A stretch of DNA of 64,000 bases from TMP-24 sp046348855 (GTDB lineage: Bacteria; Pseudomonadota; Alphaproteobacteria; Rhodobacterales; Rhodobacteraceae), in assembly GCA_046348855.1 (NCBI GenBank), contig JAXMDK010000016.1, forward strand, positions 1 to 64,000. Reading direction: 5' to 3'. Shown here piece after piece: positions 41,948 to 49,376 of the stretch. How positions within the stretch are numbered: position 1 is the stretch's first letter; the number at the start of each line of letters is the position of its first letter. The notes under the pieces are model-generated. The model saw nothing but the letters and a program-made list of their open reading frames with translations, ran no database searches and had not been told where the DNA came from. The position numbers were made by a program, and so were the translations under genes.

Positions 41948-42010
41948 GATATGAATCCGCCACAGCGGAATGAACGGATCGCATCATGCCGGCGCCGCGC
42001 GGCGCGGCGG

Positions 42011-42568
42011 TCAACTGTTCTGCACGATCAGGATCGCCCGCGCCGGGCCATCGGCAGCGATCCGGTGCGGACGGTCGGCGAAATAGCGGGCGGTGTCGCC
42101 GGTCGACAGGCGACGCTCTTCTTCGCCCGACGCGACCGTCACCGCCCCTTCCAGAACCGTCAGATGTTCGCGGCAGCCGGGGCTGTGCGGGTCCGACGCC
42201 AGTTCGCCACCTGCCGCGAATGACAGCTCGTACACCTCGTGCTCGCCCGCCGCCTCGGCCGGCGACAGGATGCGGATGCGCACCCCCTGGCCGCGCCCGT
42301 CGATGGTCGGCGCCGCCTCGGCGCGGATAACCTCGATCCCCGGCGCGGTCTTGCCTTCCAGCAGCCCGGCGAAATCCACCTGCAGCGCCTGAGTCAGGTT
42401 CCACAGCGTCGCCACGGTCGGGCTGGATTCCCCGCGCTCGATCTGGCTGACCATCGACCGGCTGACGCCCGACAGCTTCGCCACCGCGTCCAGGCTCAGC
42501 CCCTTGGACTTGCGCGCCGCTTTCAGCGAGGCGGCGAGGCGGACATGGATGTCGGGGCGGGGATTCAT
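42011..42568 (-). CDS. XRE-family regulator with cupin domain, probable threonine-pathway regulator
   Basis: A 185-residue regulator. The helix-turn-helix lies in about residues 10-62 (LSLDAVAKLSGVSRSMVSQIE). A C-terminal cupin (about 105-183) includes SPGCREHLTVLEG and YFADRPHRI. The gene lies directly upstream of kbl-tdh on the same strand, and the kbl promoter holds a palindrome over its -35 box. Control of threonine breakdown is therefore the simplest reading (inference). It shares the plan, but little close sequence, with the other XRE-cupin protein of the window. Confidence 0.9.
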   Translation of the reverse strand: MNPRPDIHVRLAASLKAARKSKGLSLDAVAKLSGVSRSMVSQIERGESSPTVATLWNLTQALQVDFAGLLEGKTAPGIEVIRAEAAPTIDGRGQGVRIRILSPAEAAGEHEVYELSFAAGGELASDPHSPGCREHLTVLEGAVTVASGEEERRLSTGDTARYFADRPHRIAADGPARAILIVQNS

Positions 42569-42602
42569 GATGCAATCAGAGTGAGGCCGCCCGCGTCGCT
42601 CG

Positions 42603-43520
42603 TCAACCGGGCAGGTTGGCGGTGCCGTCGGGATCGGCGGCCTGATCGACCAGCCAGGCGCGGAAGGCCTGCAGCGGCGGATACCATTCGCCGACCTTGG
42701 GCCAGACCAGGAAATAGCTGCCCTCGGCCAGCGTCGGCCGGCCCCAGGCGGCGACCAGCCGCCCGTCGGCCAGTTCCGACTGGGCCAGGAACTCCGGCAA
42801 CAGCGCCACCCCCATGCCGTAGATCGCCGACTGGATCATGGTGGCGAACTGGTCGAACAGCATCCCCGTGGGCGGCCGCGCCTCGACCCCGTGCTGGCGG
42901 AACCAGCTGGCCCAGGCGGTCGGGCGGGTCTCCAGCTGCAGAAGCGGCAGGTCCAGCAGGCTTTCGGGGCCGCCGACCGGATGCGCCTCCAGGAACTGCG
43001 GCGCGCAGCAGGCCACCAGCCGTTCGTCGAACAGTTTCTGGAACCCGGCATTCGGCCAGGTCGCCGCGCCGAAATGGATGGCGGCGTCGAAGCCCTCCTC
43101 CTCGAAGTCGAAGGGCCGGACCCTTGTGCCCAGGTTGATCGTCACGCCGGGATGGGCGGCCAGGAACCGCGGCAGGCGCGGCGCCAGCCAGCGGGTGCCG
43201 AAGGTCGGCAGGATCGCCAGCGAAAGCGTGCCGCCCCCGGTGTTCGACCGCACCCGCATCGACCCGCGCGAGATCAGGTCCAGCGCCTTGACCACATCGC
43301 GGGCATAGGCCATCGCCGCATCGGTCGGCACCAGCCGGCGGCCTTCGCGCAGGAACAGCGCCACCCCCAGCTGCGCCTCGAGATTCTGGATCAGCCGGCT
43401 GACCGCACCCTGCGTCAGGTCCAGGTCGCGCGCCGCGGCCAGGGTCGACCCGGTGCGGCAGACCGATTCGAAGGCCTGCAGCAGGCTGACCGAGGGCAGA
43501 AGGCGGCGGGCGACGGCCAT
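42603..43520 (-). CDS. LysR-family transcriptional regulator (GcvA-like)
   Basis: A 305-residue LysR protein. The helix-turn-helix (about 8-65) reads PSVSLLQAFESVCRTGSTLAA then DLTQGAVSRLIQNLE, the GcvA/AmpR-like form. The effector domain runs from about 95 to 300. It is divergent from the aminotransferase gene at 43618, across 97 bp containing TATATG/CATATA repeats. It probably controls that aminotransferase and perhaps the lysine catabolic genes behind it (inference). Confidence 0.92.
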   Translation of the reverse strand: MAVARRLLPSVSLLQAFESVCRTGSTLAAARDLDLTQGAVSRLIQNLEAQLGVALFLREGRRLVPTDAAMAYARDVVKALDLISRGSMRVRSNTGGGTLSLAILPTFGTRWLAPRLPRFLAAHPGVTINLGTRVRPFDFEEEGFDAAIHFGAATWPNAGFQKLFDERLVACCAPQFLEAHPVGGPESLLDLPLLQLETRPTAWASWFRQHGVEARPPTGMLFDQFATMIQSAIYGMGVALLPEFLAQSELADGRLVAAWGRPTLAEGSYFLVWPKVGEWYPPLQAFRAWLVDQAADPDGTANLPG

Positions 43521-43540
43521 ATATGCGCTCCATACATATA
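43520..43540. promoter_or_regulatory. inverted repeat in the LysR-aminotransferase intergenic region
   Basis: TATATG (43520-43525) and CATATA (43535-43540) form 6-bp arms nine bases apart, starting at the last base of the LysR start codon. It is AT-rich against the GC-rich background and suits a LysR recognition or promoter element. A second loose dyad (GGTTA/TAACC) lies near 43556-43585. Confidence 0.45.
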
Positions 43541-43617
43541 ATATCGCCAGAATAGGGTTATTTTCACGGGGAACAATGGCCTAACCGCATAGCCAACCGA
43601 ATCTCCGGGGGAAGCCC

Positions 43618-44823
43618 ATGTCCGATCCGTTCCGCCGCGCCGCCCGCATCGCCACTGTCGAGCTGTCGGAAATCCTGCAGGTGTCCGAAGCCGCCGCCGC
43701 GATGAAGAAGGCGGGCCACGACGTGATCTCGCTCGGCACCGGCGAGCCCGACTTTCCGACGCCGCCCGCCGTCGTCGACGCCGCCCACCGCGCCGCCCAG
43801 GCCGGAGAGACCACCTATACCGCCACCGCCGGCACCGCCGCGCTGCGCCAGGCGATTGCGGCGGATTGCGAACGGACCAACGGCTACCGGCCCGAACCCG
43901 CCGAAATCATCGTCTGCACCGGCGCCAAGCAGGTGATCTTCAATGCCATGTTCGCCACGCTGGAACCCGGCGACGAGGTCATCGTCGGCGCGCCCTACTG
44001 GACCAGCTATCCCGACATCATCGGCGTCTGCGGCGGCAAGCCGGTGATCGTGCCGACCAAGGCCGACAGCGGCTTTGCCATCACCGCCGACCAGTTGCGC
44101 GCGGCGATCACCCCCCGCACCCGCTGGCTCCTGCTCAATTCGCCCGGCAACCCGTCCGGCGCCGTCTATCACCGGGCGCAGCTTGACGCGCTGGCCGAGG
44201 TGCTGCGCGACCATCCCCATGTCGGCATCATCGCCGACGAGATCTACCAGCACATCTGCTACGTGCCCTTCGCCTCGTTCCGCATGGTCGCCCCCGACCT
44301 CGCCGACCGCACGCTGATCGTGAACGGCGTGTCGAAAAGCTATGCGATGACCGGCTGGCGGATCGGCTGGGGGATCGCGCCCCGGCGGCTGATCGACGCG
44401 ATGATCGCCGTCCAGGGACAGATCACCTCGGGCGCCTCGTCGGTCAGCCAGGCGGCGGCACTGGCGGCGCTGACCGGCGACCAGCAGATGCTGGCCGCGC
44501 GCAACGACGATTTCCGCGCCCGCCGCGACATGGTGCGCGACGCGCTGAACGCCACCGGCGTGATTCGCTGCGGGTCGGCCGACGGGGCCTTCTACCTGTT
44601 CCCCGACTGCACGCAGACCTTCGGCAAGACCGCGCCGGACGGAACAAGGATCGAAAAGGATGCCGACTTCTGCGCCGCCCTGCTAAGGTCCGAAGGTGTC
44701 GCGCTGGTTCCCGGCCGCGCCTTCGGCGTGCCCGGCCATTTCCGCCTGTCCTACGCCTATTCGCGCGCCTCGCTGACCGAGGCCTGCAAACGCATCGCCC
44801 GTTTCTGTCAATCGCTCGCCTGA
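43618..44823 (+). CDS. class I/II aminotransferase (aspartate aminotransferase-like)
   Basis: A 401-residue PLP enzyme. The PLP lysine is K240 in GVSKSYAMTGWRIGW. The nucleotide cradle is in GTAALRQAI, NSPGNPSG and IIADEIYQ, and the substrate-carboxylate arginine is expected in the C-terminal FRLSYAYS. This is the Ib-type aspartate/aromatic aminotransferase common in alphaproteobacteria. It is followed after 9 bp by glutaryl-CoA dehydrogenase and the lysine catabolic genes. A role as 2-aminoadipate aminotransferase is therefore possible beside ordinary aspartate transamination (inference). Confidence 0.88.
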   Translation: MSDPFRRAARIATVELSEILQVSEAAAAMKKAGHDVISLGTGEPDFPTPPAVVDAAHRAAQAGETTYTATAGTAALRQAIAADCERTNGYRPEPAEIIVCTGAKQVIFNAMFATLEPGDEVIVGAPYWTSYPDIIGVCGGKPVIVPTKADSGFAITADQLRAAITPRTRWLLLNSPGNPSGAVYHRAQLDALAEVLRDHPHVGIIADEIYQHICYVPFASFRMVAPDLADRTLIVNGVSKSYAMTGWRIGWGIAPRRLIDAMIAVQGQITSGASSVSQAAALAALTGDQQMLAARNDDFRARRDMVRDALNATGVIRCGSADGAFYLFPDCTQTFGKTAPDGTRIEKDADFCAALLRSEGVALVPGRAFGVPGHFRLSYAYSRASLTEACKRIARFCQSLA

Positions 44824-44832
44824 GGAACCATC

Positions 44833-46041
44833 ATGGCCCTGAAACCGAAAGACGCCCCCGACCTGTCCCGCTTCGACTGGGAAGATGCCTTCCGCCTGAA
44901 CGACCAGCTGACCGAGGACGAGCGCATGATGCGCGACGCCGCCCGCGCCTATGCGGCCGAAAAGCTCCAGCCGCGCGTCACCGAGGCCTACCGCGACGAA
45001 AAGACCGATCCGGCGATCTTCCGCGAAATGGGCGCGATGGGCCTTCTCGGCGTCACCGTCCCCGAGGAATACGGCGGGCTGGGCGCCAGCTACGTCGCCT
45101 ATGGCCTGGTGGCGCGCGAGGTCGAGCGGGTCGACAGCGGCTACCGCTCGATGATGTCGGTGCAGTCGTCGCTGGTCATGTATCCGATCTATGCCTACGG
45201 CTCGGAAGCGCAGCGCAAGAAATACCTGCCGAAACTCGCCTCGGGCGAATTCATCGGCTGCTTCGGCCTGACCGAACCCGACGCCGGTTCCGACCCCGCC
45301 GGCATGAAGACCCGCGCCACGAAAACCGCGAGCGGCTATGTGCTGAACGGCTCGAAGATGTGGATCTCGAACGCGCCGATCGCCGACGTGTTCGTGGTCT
45401 GGGCCAAGTCCGAGGCGCATGGCGGCAAGATCCGCGGCTTCGTGCTGGAAAAGGGTATGAAGGGCCTCTCGGCACCGAAGATCGGCGGCAAGCTTTCCTT
45501 GCGCGCCTCGATCACCGGCGAGATCGTGATGAAGGACGTGGAAGTTGGCGAGGACGCGCTTCTGCCGAACGTCGAGGGTCTGAAAGGCCCGTTCGGCTGC
45601 CTCAACCGCGCCCGCTACGGCATTGCCTGGGGGGTGATGGGCGCCGCCGAGGCCTGCTTCCACGCCGCCCGCCAGTATGGGCTCGACCGCAAGCAGTTCA
45701 ACAAGCCAATCGCCCAGACCCAGATCTTCCAGCTGAAGCTCGCCAACATGCTGACCGAGATTTCGCTGGGGCTTCAGGCCTCGCTCCGCGTCGGCCGGCT
45801 GATGGACGAAGCCAACGCCGCGCCCGAGATGATCTCGATCATCAAGCGCAACAACTGCGGCAAGGCGCTGGAAATCGCCCGCCACGCCCGCGACATGCAC
45901 GGCGGCAACGGCATCCAGGAAGATTTCCAGATCATGCGCCACATGGTCAACCTCGAAACGGTCAACACCTACGAGGGCACCCATGACGTCCATGCCCTGA
46001 TCCTGGGCCGCGCCATCACCGGGCTTCAGGCCTTCTTCTGA
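44833..46041 (+). CDS. gcdH: glutaryl-CoA dehydrogenase
   Basis: A 402-residue acyl-CoA dehydrogenase. It oxidises and decarboxylates glutaryl-CoA to crotonyl-CoA. FGLTEPDAGSDPAGMKTRA is the FAD/substrate loop. The catalytic base is E381 in NTYEGTHDVHALILGRAITG, a stretch characteristic of glutaryl-CoA dehydrogenases rather than other acyl-CoA dehydrogenases. MSVQSSLVMYPI is also family-typical. It would complete the lysine pathway encoded downstream. A long inverted repeat separates it from the E1 gene. Confidence 0.93.
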   Translation: MALKPKDAPDLSRFDWEDAFRLNDQLTEDERMMRDAARAYAAEKLQPRVTEAYRDEKTDPAIFREMGAMGLLGVTVPEEYGGLGASYVAYGLVAREVERVDSGYRSMMSVQSSLVMYPIYAYGSEAQRKKYLPKLASGEFIGCFGLTEPDAGSDPAGMKTRATKTASGYVLNGSKMWISNAPIADVFVVWAKSEAHGGKIRGFVLEKGMKGLSAPKIGGKLSLRASITGEIVMKDVEVGEDALLPNVEGLKGPFGCLNRARYGIAWGVMGAAEACFHAARQYGLDRKQFNKPIAQTQIFQLKLANMLTEISLGLQASLRVGRLMDEANAAPEMISIIKRNNCGKALEIARHARDMHGGNGIQEDFQIMRHMVNLETVNTYEGTHDVHALILGRAITGLQAFF

Positions 46042-46123
46042 TTTTCCCTTGAAAAATACTCCCGCCGGAGGCGCCTGGCCTTGCCGGCGGATGCCTCCGG
46101 CGGGAGTATTTGCGCAAGGAAAA
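46042..46123. terminator. very long palindromic element between gcdH and the E1 gene
   Basis: Directly after the gcdH stop lies an inverted repeat with perfect 19-bp arms (46054-46072 and 46093-46111). It is extended by TTTTCCCTTG (46042-46051) pairing with CAAGGAAAA (46115-46123). The total span is about 82 bp. It can fold into a long hairpin that would act as a terminator or RNA-processing site; the downstream arm reaches close to the E1 ribosome site. It contains the same boxes as the repeats at 23.9, 26.4 and 31.2 kb. Confidence 0.75.
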
Positions 46124-46145
46124 GCCGCAACAGAGACGAAAAGAC

Positions 46146-48335
46146 ATGGATCGCGCCGATATCGTCCACGACAACTTCCTGCGCCGGGTGGCGGCGCGCG
46201 ACTTTCCGGCCGGCACCGCGCCGGCGGGCCCGCTGACGGCCACCGACGCGGTCGCGGCCTACCGCGCCGGGTGTCTCACCCGCGCGCTCGACCGGCAGAG
46301 CCGGGCGATGCAGAAGGCCGGCCAGGGGTTCTATACCATCGGCTCCTCGGGGCACGAAGGTCTGGCGGCGGTGGCGCTGGCGCTCCGGCCAACCGACATG
46401 GCCTTCCTCCACTACCGCGATGCCGCCTTCCAGATCGCCCGGGCCGGTCAGGTCGACGGCCAATCGATCGCCTGGGACATGCTCCTCTCCTTCGCTGCCT
46501 CGTCCGAAGACCCGATCTCGGGCGGGCGGCACAAGGTGCTGGGCTCGAAGGCGCTGAACATCCCGCCGCAGACCTCGACCATCGCCAGCCACCTGCCGAA
46601 GGCGGTGGGGGCGGCCTATGCCATCGGCGCGGCGCGCCGCCACCGGCCCGAACATCAGGAACTGCCCGACGATTCCATCGTCTATTGTTCGTTCGGCGAC
46701 GCTTCGGCCAACCATGCGACCGCCCAGACCGCCTTCAACACCGCCGGCTGGACCTCCTGGCAGTCGATCCCGCTGCCCTTGCTCTTCGTGTGCGAGGACA
46801 ACGGCATCGGCATTTCCACCAAGACGCCGAAAGGCTGGATCGCCGCCGGGTTCCAGAACCGGCCGGGGCTGAAATATTTCCATTGCGACGGGCTTGATCT
46901 CTACGACACGTTCCGGGTGGCGCAAGAAGCCGCCGACTATGTGCGGACCCGCCGCAAGCCCGCCTTCCTGCATGTCAAGACCATCCGCCTTTACGGCCAT
47001 GCCGGCGCCGACGTGCCGACCACCTACCTTTCGCGCGAGGAGGTCGAGGCCGAGGAGGCGCACGATCCCTTGCTGCATGCGGTGCGGCTTCTCGACCAGG
47101 CCGGGGCGCTCTCGCCCGATCAGGCGCTGGCGATCTATCAGGAAACCAACGCCCGCGTTCAGCGCGTCGCGGCCGAGGCGGTGACCCGCCCGCGGCTGAA
47201 GACGGCGGCCGAGGTCATGGCCAGCCTGATCCCGCCGAAACGCGCCTGCAAGCCCACCAACGGGCCGACCGCCGAAGCTCGCGCCACCGCCTTCGGCGCC
47301 GACATGAAGCAGATGGACGAGCCGCAGATCATGTCGCGGCTCATCAACTGGGCGTTGACCGACCTGATGCTGGCGCATGGCGAGATCGTCATGATGGGCG
47401 AGGATGTCGGCCGCAAGGGCGGCGTCTATGGCGTCACGCAGAAACTGTTCGCCCGTTTCGGACAGGACCGGATGATCGACACGCTGCTCGACGAACAGTC
47501 GATCCTCGGCCTTGCCATCGGCATGGCGCAGAACGGCTTCGTGCCGATGCCGGAAATCCAGTTCCTCGCCTATCTCCACAATGCCGAGGACCAGATCCGG
47601 GGCGAGGCGGCGACGCTGTCGTTCTTCTCGAACGGCCAGTACACCAACCCGATGGTGCTCAGGATCGCCGGCCTCGGCTATCAGAAGGGCTTCGGCGGCC
47701 ATTTCCACAACGACAATTCGGTCGCCGTCCTGCGCGACATTCCCGGCGTCATCCTCGCGGTGCCGTCGAACGGCGCCGACGCCGCGAAGATGCTGCGCGA
47801 ATGCGTGCGTCTGGCGCGGGAAGAGCAGCGGGTCGTGGTGTTCCTCGAACCGATCGCGCTTTACCCGATGCGCGACCTTCACGGCGAAAAGGACGGCGGC
47901 TGGATGTGCCGCTATCCCGATCCGTCCGAGGTGATCCCCTTGGGCGAGGTCGGCGTGCATGGCGCGGGCGAGGATATCGCCATCGTCACCTTCGGCAACG
48001 GTTACTACCTGTCGCGCCAGGCCGAGGCGCGGCTGGCGGCCGGGGGCGTGAAGGCGCGCGTCATCGACATGCGCTGGCTGTCGCCCCTGCCGGCCGAGGC
48101 GCTGGTCACGGCGGTCGGGGGCGCGAAGCGTATCCTGGTCGTCGATGAAACCCGCCGGTCGGGCGGGGTGGCCGAAGCCTTGATGGCGCTCTTCGCCGAA
48201 CGGACGAAGGTGCCGCTGGCCCGCCTGACCGCCGAGGACAGCTTCATCGCCACCGGCCCGGCCTATGCCGCCACCATGCCCTCGGCCGACAGTGTCTATT
48301 CCGCGGCAAAAGCCCTGATCGGGGGTGGGAAATGA
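46146..48335 (+). CDS. 2-oxoacid dehydrogenase E1, fused alpha and beta subunits
   Basis: A 729-residue thiamine-diphosphate enzyme in which the alpha and beta parts of a branched-chain-type E1 are one chain. The alpha half (about 1-345) has the ThDP motif beginning GDASANH at 184-190 and ending CEDNGIGIS at 216-224. The beta half (about 390-729) has GEDVGRKGGVYGVT, PEIQFLAYLHNAEDQI and the C-terminal domain with VDETRRSGGVAEALM. E2 and E3 are not in the window. Given its neighbours (glutaryl-CoA dehydrogenase, ALDH7, saccharopine dehydrogenase), 2-oxoadipate to glutaryl-CoA is the likely reaction (inference); branched-chain 2-oxoacids are the alternative. The start is ATG at 46146. Confidence 0.88.
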   Translation: MDRADIVHDNFLRRVAARDFPAGTAPAGPLTATDAVAAYRAGCLTRALDRQSRAMQKAGQGFYTIGSSGHEGLAAVALALRPTDMAFLHYRDAAFQIARAGQVDGQSIAWDMLLSFAASSEDPISGGRHKVLGSKALNIPPQTSTIASHLPKAVGAAYAIGAARRHRPEHQELPDDSIVYCSFGDASANHATAQTAFNTAGWTSWQSIPLPLLFVCEDNGIGISTKTPKGWIAAGFQNRPGLKYFHCDGLDLYDTFRVAQEAADYVRTRRKPAFLHVKTIRLYGHAGADVPTTYLSREEVEAEEAHDPLLHAVRLLDQAGALSPDQALAIYQETNARVQRVAAEAVTRPRLKTAAEVMASLIPPKRACKPTNGPTAEARATAFGADMKQMDEPQIMSRLINWALTDLMLAHGEIVMMGEDVGRKGGVYGVTQKLFARFGQDRMIDTLLDEQSILGLAIGMAQNGFVPMPEIQFLAYLHNAEDQIRGEAATLSFFSNGQYTNPMVLRIAGLGYQKGFGGHFHNDNSVAVLRDIPGVILAVPSNGADAAKMLRECVRLAREEQRVVVFLEPIALYPMRDLHGEKDGGWMCRYPDPSEVIPLGEVGVHGAGEDIAIVTFGNGYYLSRQAEARLAAGGVKARVIDMRWLSPLPAEALVTAVGGAKRILVVDETRRSGGVAEALMALFAERTKVPLARLTAEDSFIATGPAYAATMPSADSVYSAAKALIGGGK

Positions 48336-49366
48336 CCCGCAAGACCGCCGTCGTCATCTGCCCTGGCCGGGGCACCTACACCAAGGCCGAGCTTGGCTAT
48401 CTGGGCCGCCATTTCACCGACAAGGCGCTCCTGGCCAGCTTCGACGCCACCCGCCGCGATCTCGGGCAGGACACGCTGTCGGCGCTGGACGGGGCGGCCA
48501 GCTATTCGGTAGCCCGCCACACCCGCGGCGACAATGCCAGCGGGCTGATCTATGCCTGCACGCTCGGCGACTTCCGCGCCATCGACGCGGGCAGGATCGA
48601 CGTGGTCGCCGTCACCGGCAATTCGATGGGCTGGTATTCGACGCTGGCCTGCGGCGGGGCACTGACCGCCGAAGGCGGGTTCGAGGTGGTCAACACGATG
48701 GGCACCCTGATGCAGGAAGCCCTGATCGGCGGCCAGATCATCTATCCGTTCCTGGGCGAGGACTGGCGGCCCGACCCGGCCAAGAAGGCCGGGCTGCTGG
48801 CGCTGGCGGCCGAGATCGGCGCCCGGCCCGGCCATGTGCTGGCCCTGTCCATCGACCTTGGCGGCATGCTGGTGCTGGCCGGAAACGACGCGGGGCTCAA
48901 GGCGTTCGAAACCTCGGTTCCGCCGGTTCAGGGCCGGTTCCCGATGCGGCTGGCCAACCATGCCGGCTTCCATTCGGCGCTGCAGGCGCCGGTCGCCGAA
49001 CGCGGCCGCGCCCGGCTTTCGCCTTCGCTCTTCGGTCAGCCAAAGCTCCCCATGATCGACGGGCGCGGGGTCATCTGGTGGCCGGGGGCGACCGACATCC
49101 ACCGGCTCTGGGATTATACCCTCGGCCACCAGGTGACCGAACCCTACGACTTCACCGCCGCCATCCGCATCGCCGCCCGCGAATTCGCCCCCGATCTCTT
49201 CATCATCACCGGCCCCGGTACCACGCTCGGGGGCGCGGTTGCCCAGTCGCTGATCCTGGCGAACTGGCGTAACATGGGCGCGAAGGCCGATTTCCAGTCA
49301 CTCCAGCAAACCGCGCCGCTTCTTGCCGCCATGGGCATGGAAGACCAGCGCGCCATCGTCACCTGA
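48332..49366 (+). CDS. malonyltransferase-fold protein with altered active site
   Basis: A 344-residue protein resembling ACP S-malonyltransferase (FabD). The nucleophile serine is S98 in TGNSMGWYS, where FabD has GHSLGE, and a candidate catalytic histidine is H214 in NHAGFHSAL. The arginine that binds the malonyl carboxylate in FabD (MRGKFMQEA) is a methionine here (NTMGTLMQEA, M123). A malonyl substrate is therefore unlikely and a neutral acyl group more so. It overlaps the E1 gene by 4 bp and is followed by ALDH7, so it belongs to the lysine operon. No acyl carrier protein is encoded nearby. Its role there is unknown. Confidence 0.8.
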   Translation: MTRKTAVVICPGRGTYTKAELGYLGRHFTDKALLASFDATRRDLGQDTLSALDGAASYSVARHTRGDNASGLIYACTLGDFRAIDAGRIDVVAVTGNSMGWYSTLACGGALTAEGGFEVVNTMGTLMQEALIGGQIIYPFLGEDWRPDPAKKAGLLALAAEIGARPGHVLALSIDLGGMLVLAGNDAGLKAFETSVPPVQGRFPMRLANHAGFHSALQAPVAERGRARLSPSLFGQPKLPMIDGRGVIWWPGATDIHRLWDYTLGHQVTEPYDFTAAIRIAAREFAPDLFIITGPGTTLGGAVAQSLILANWRNMGAKADFQSLQQTAPLLAAMGMEDQRAIVT

Positions 49367-49376
49367 GGAGGTTTCC

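Noticed and set aside
46042..46123. Riboswitch or small RNA gene between gcdH and E1
   Set aside because: The segment is one long simple inverted repeat sharing boxes with other intergenic repeats; it lacks the branched conserved core of known riboswitches.
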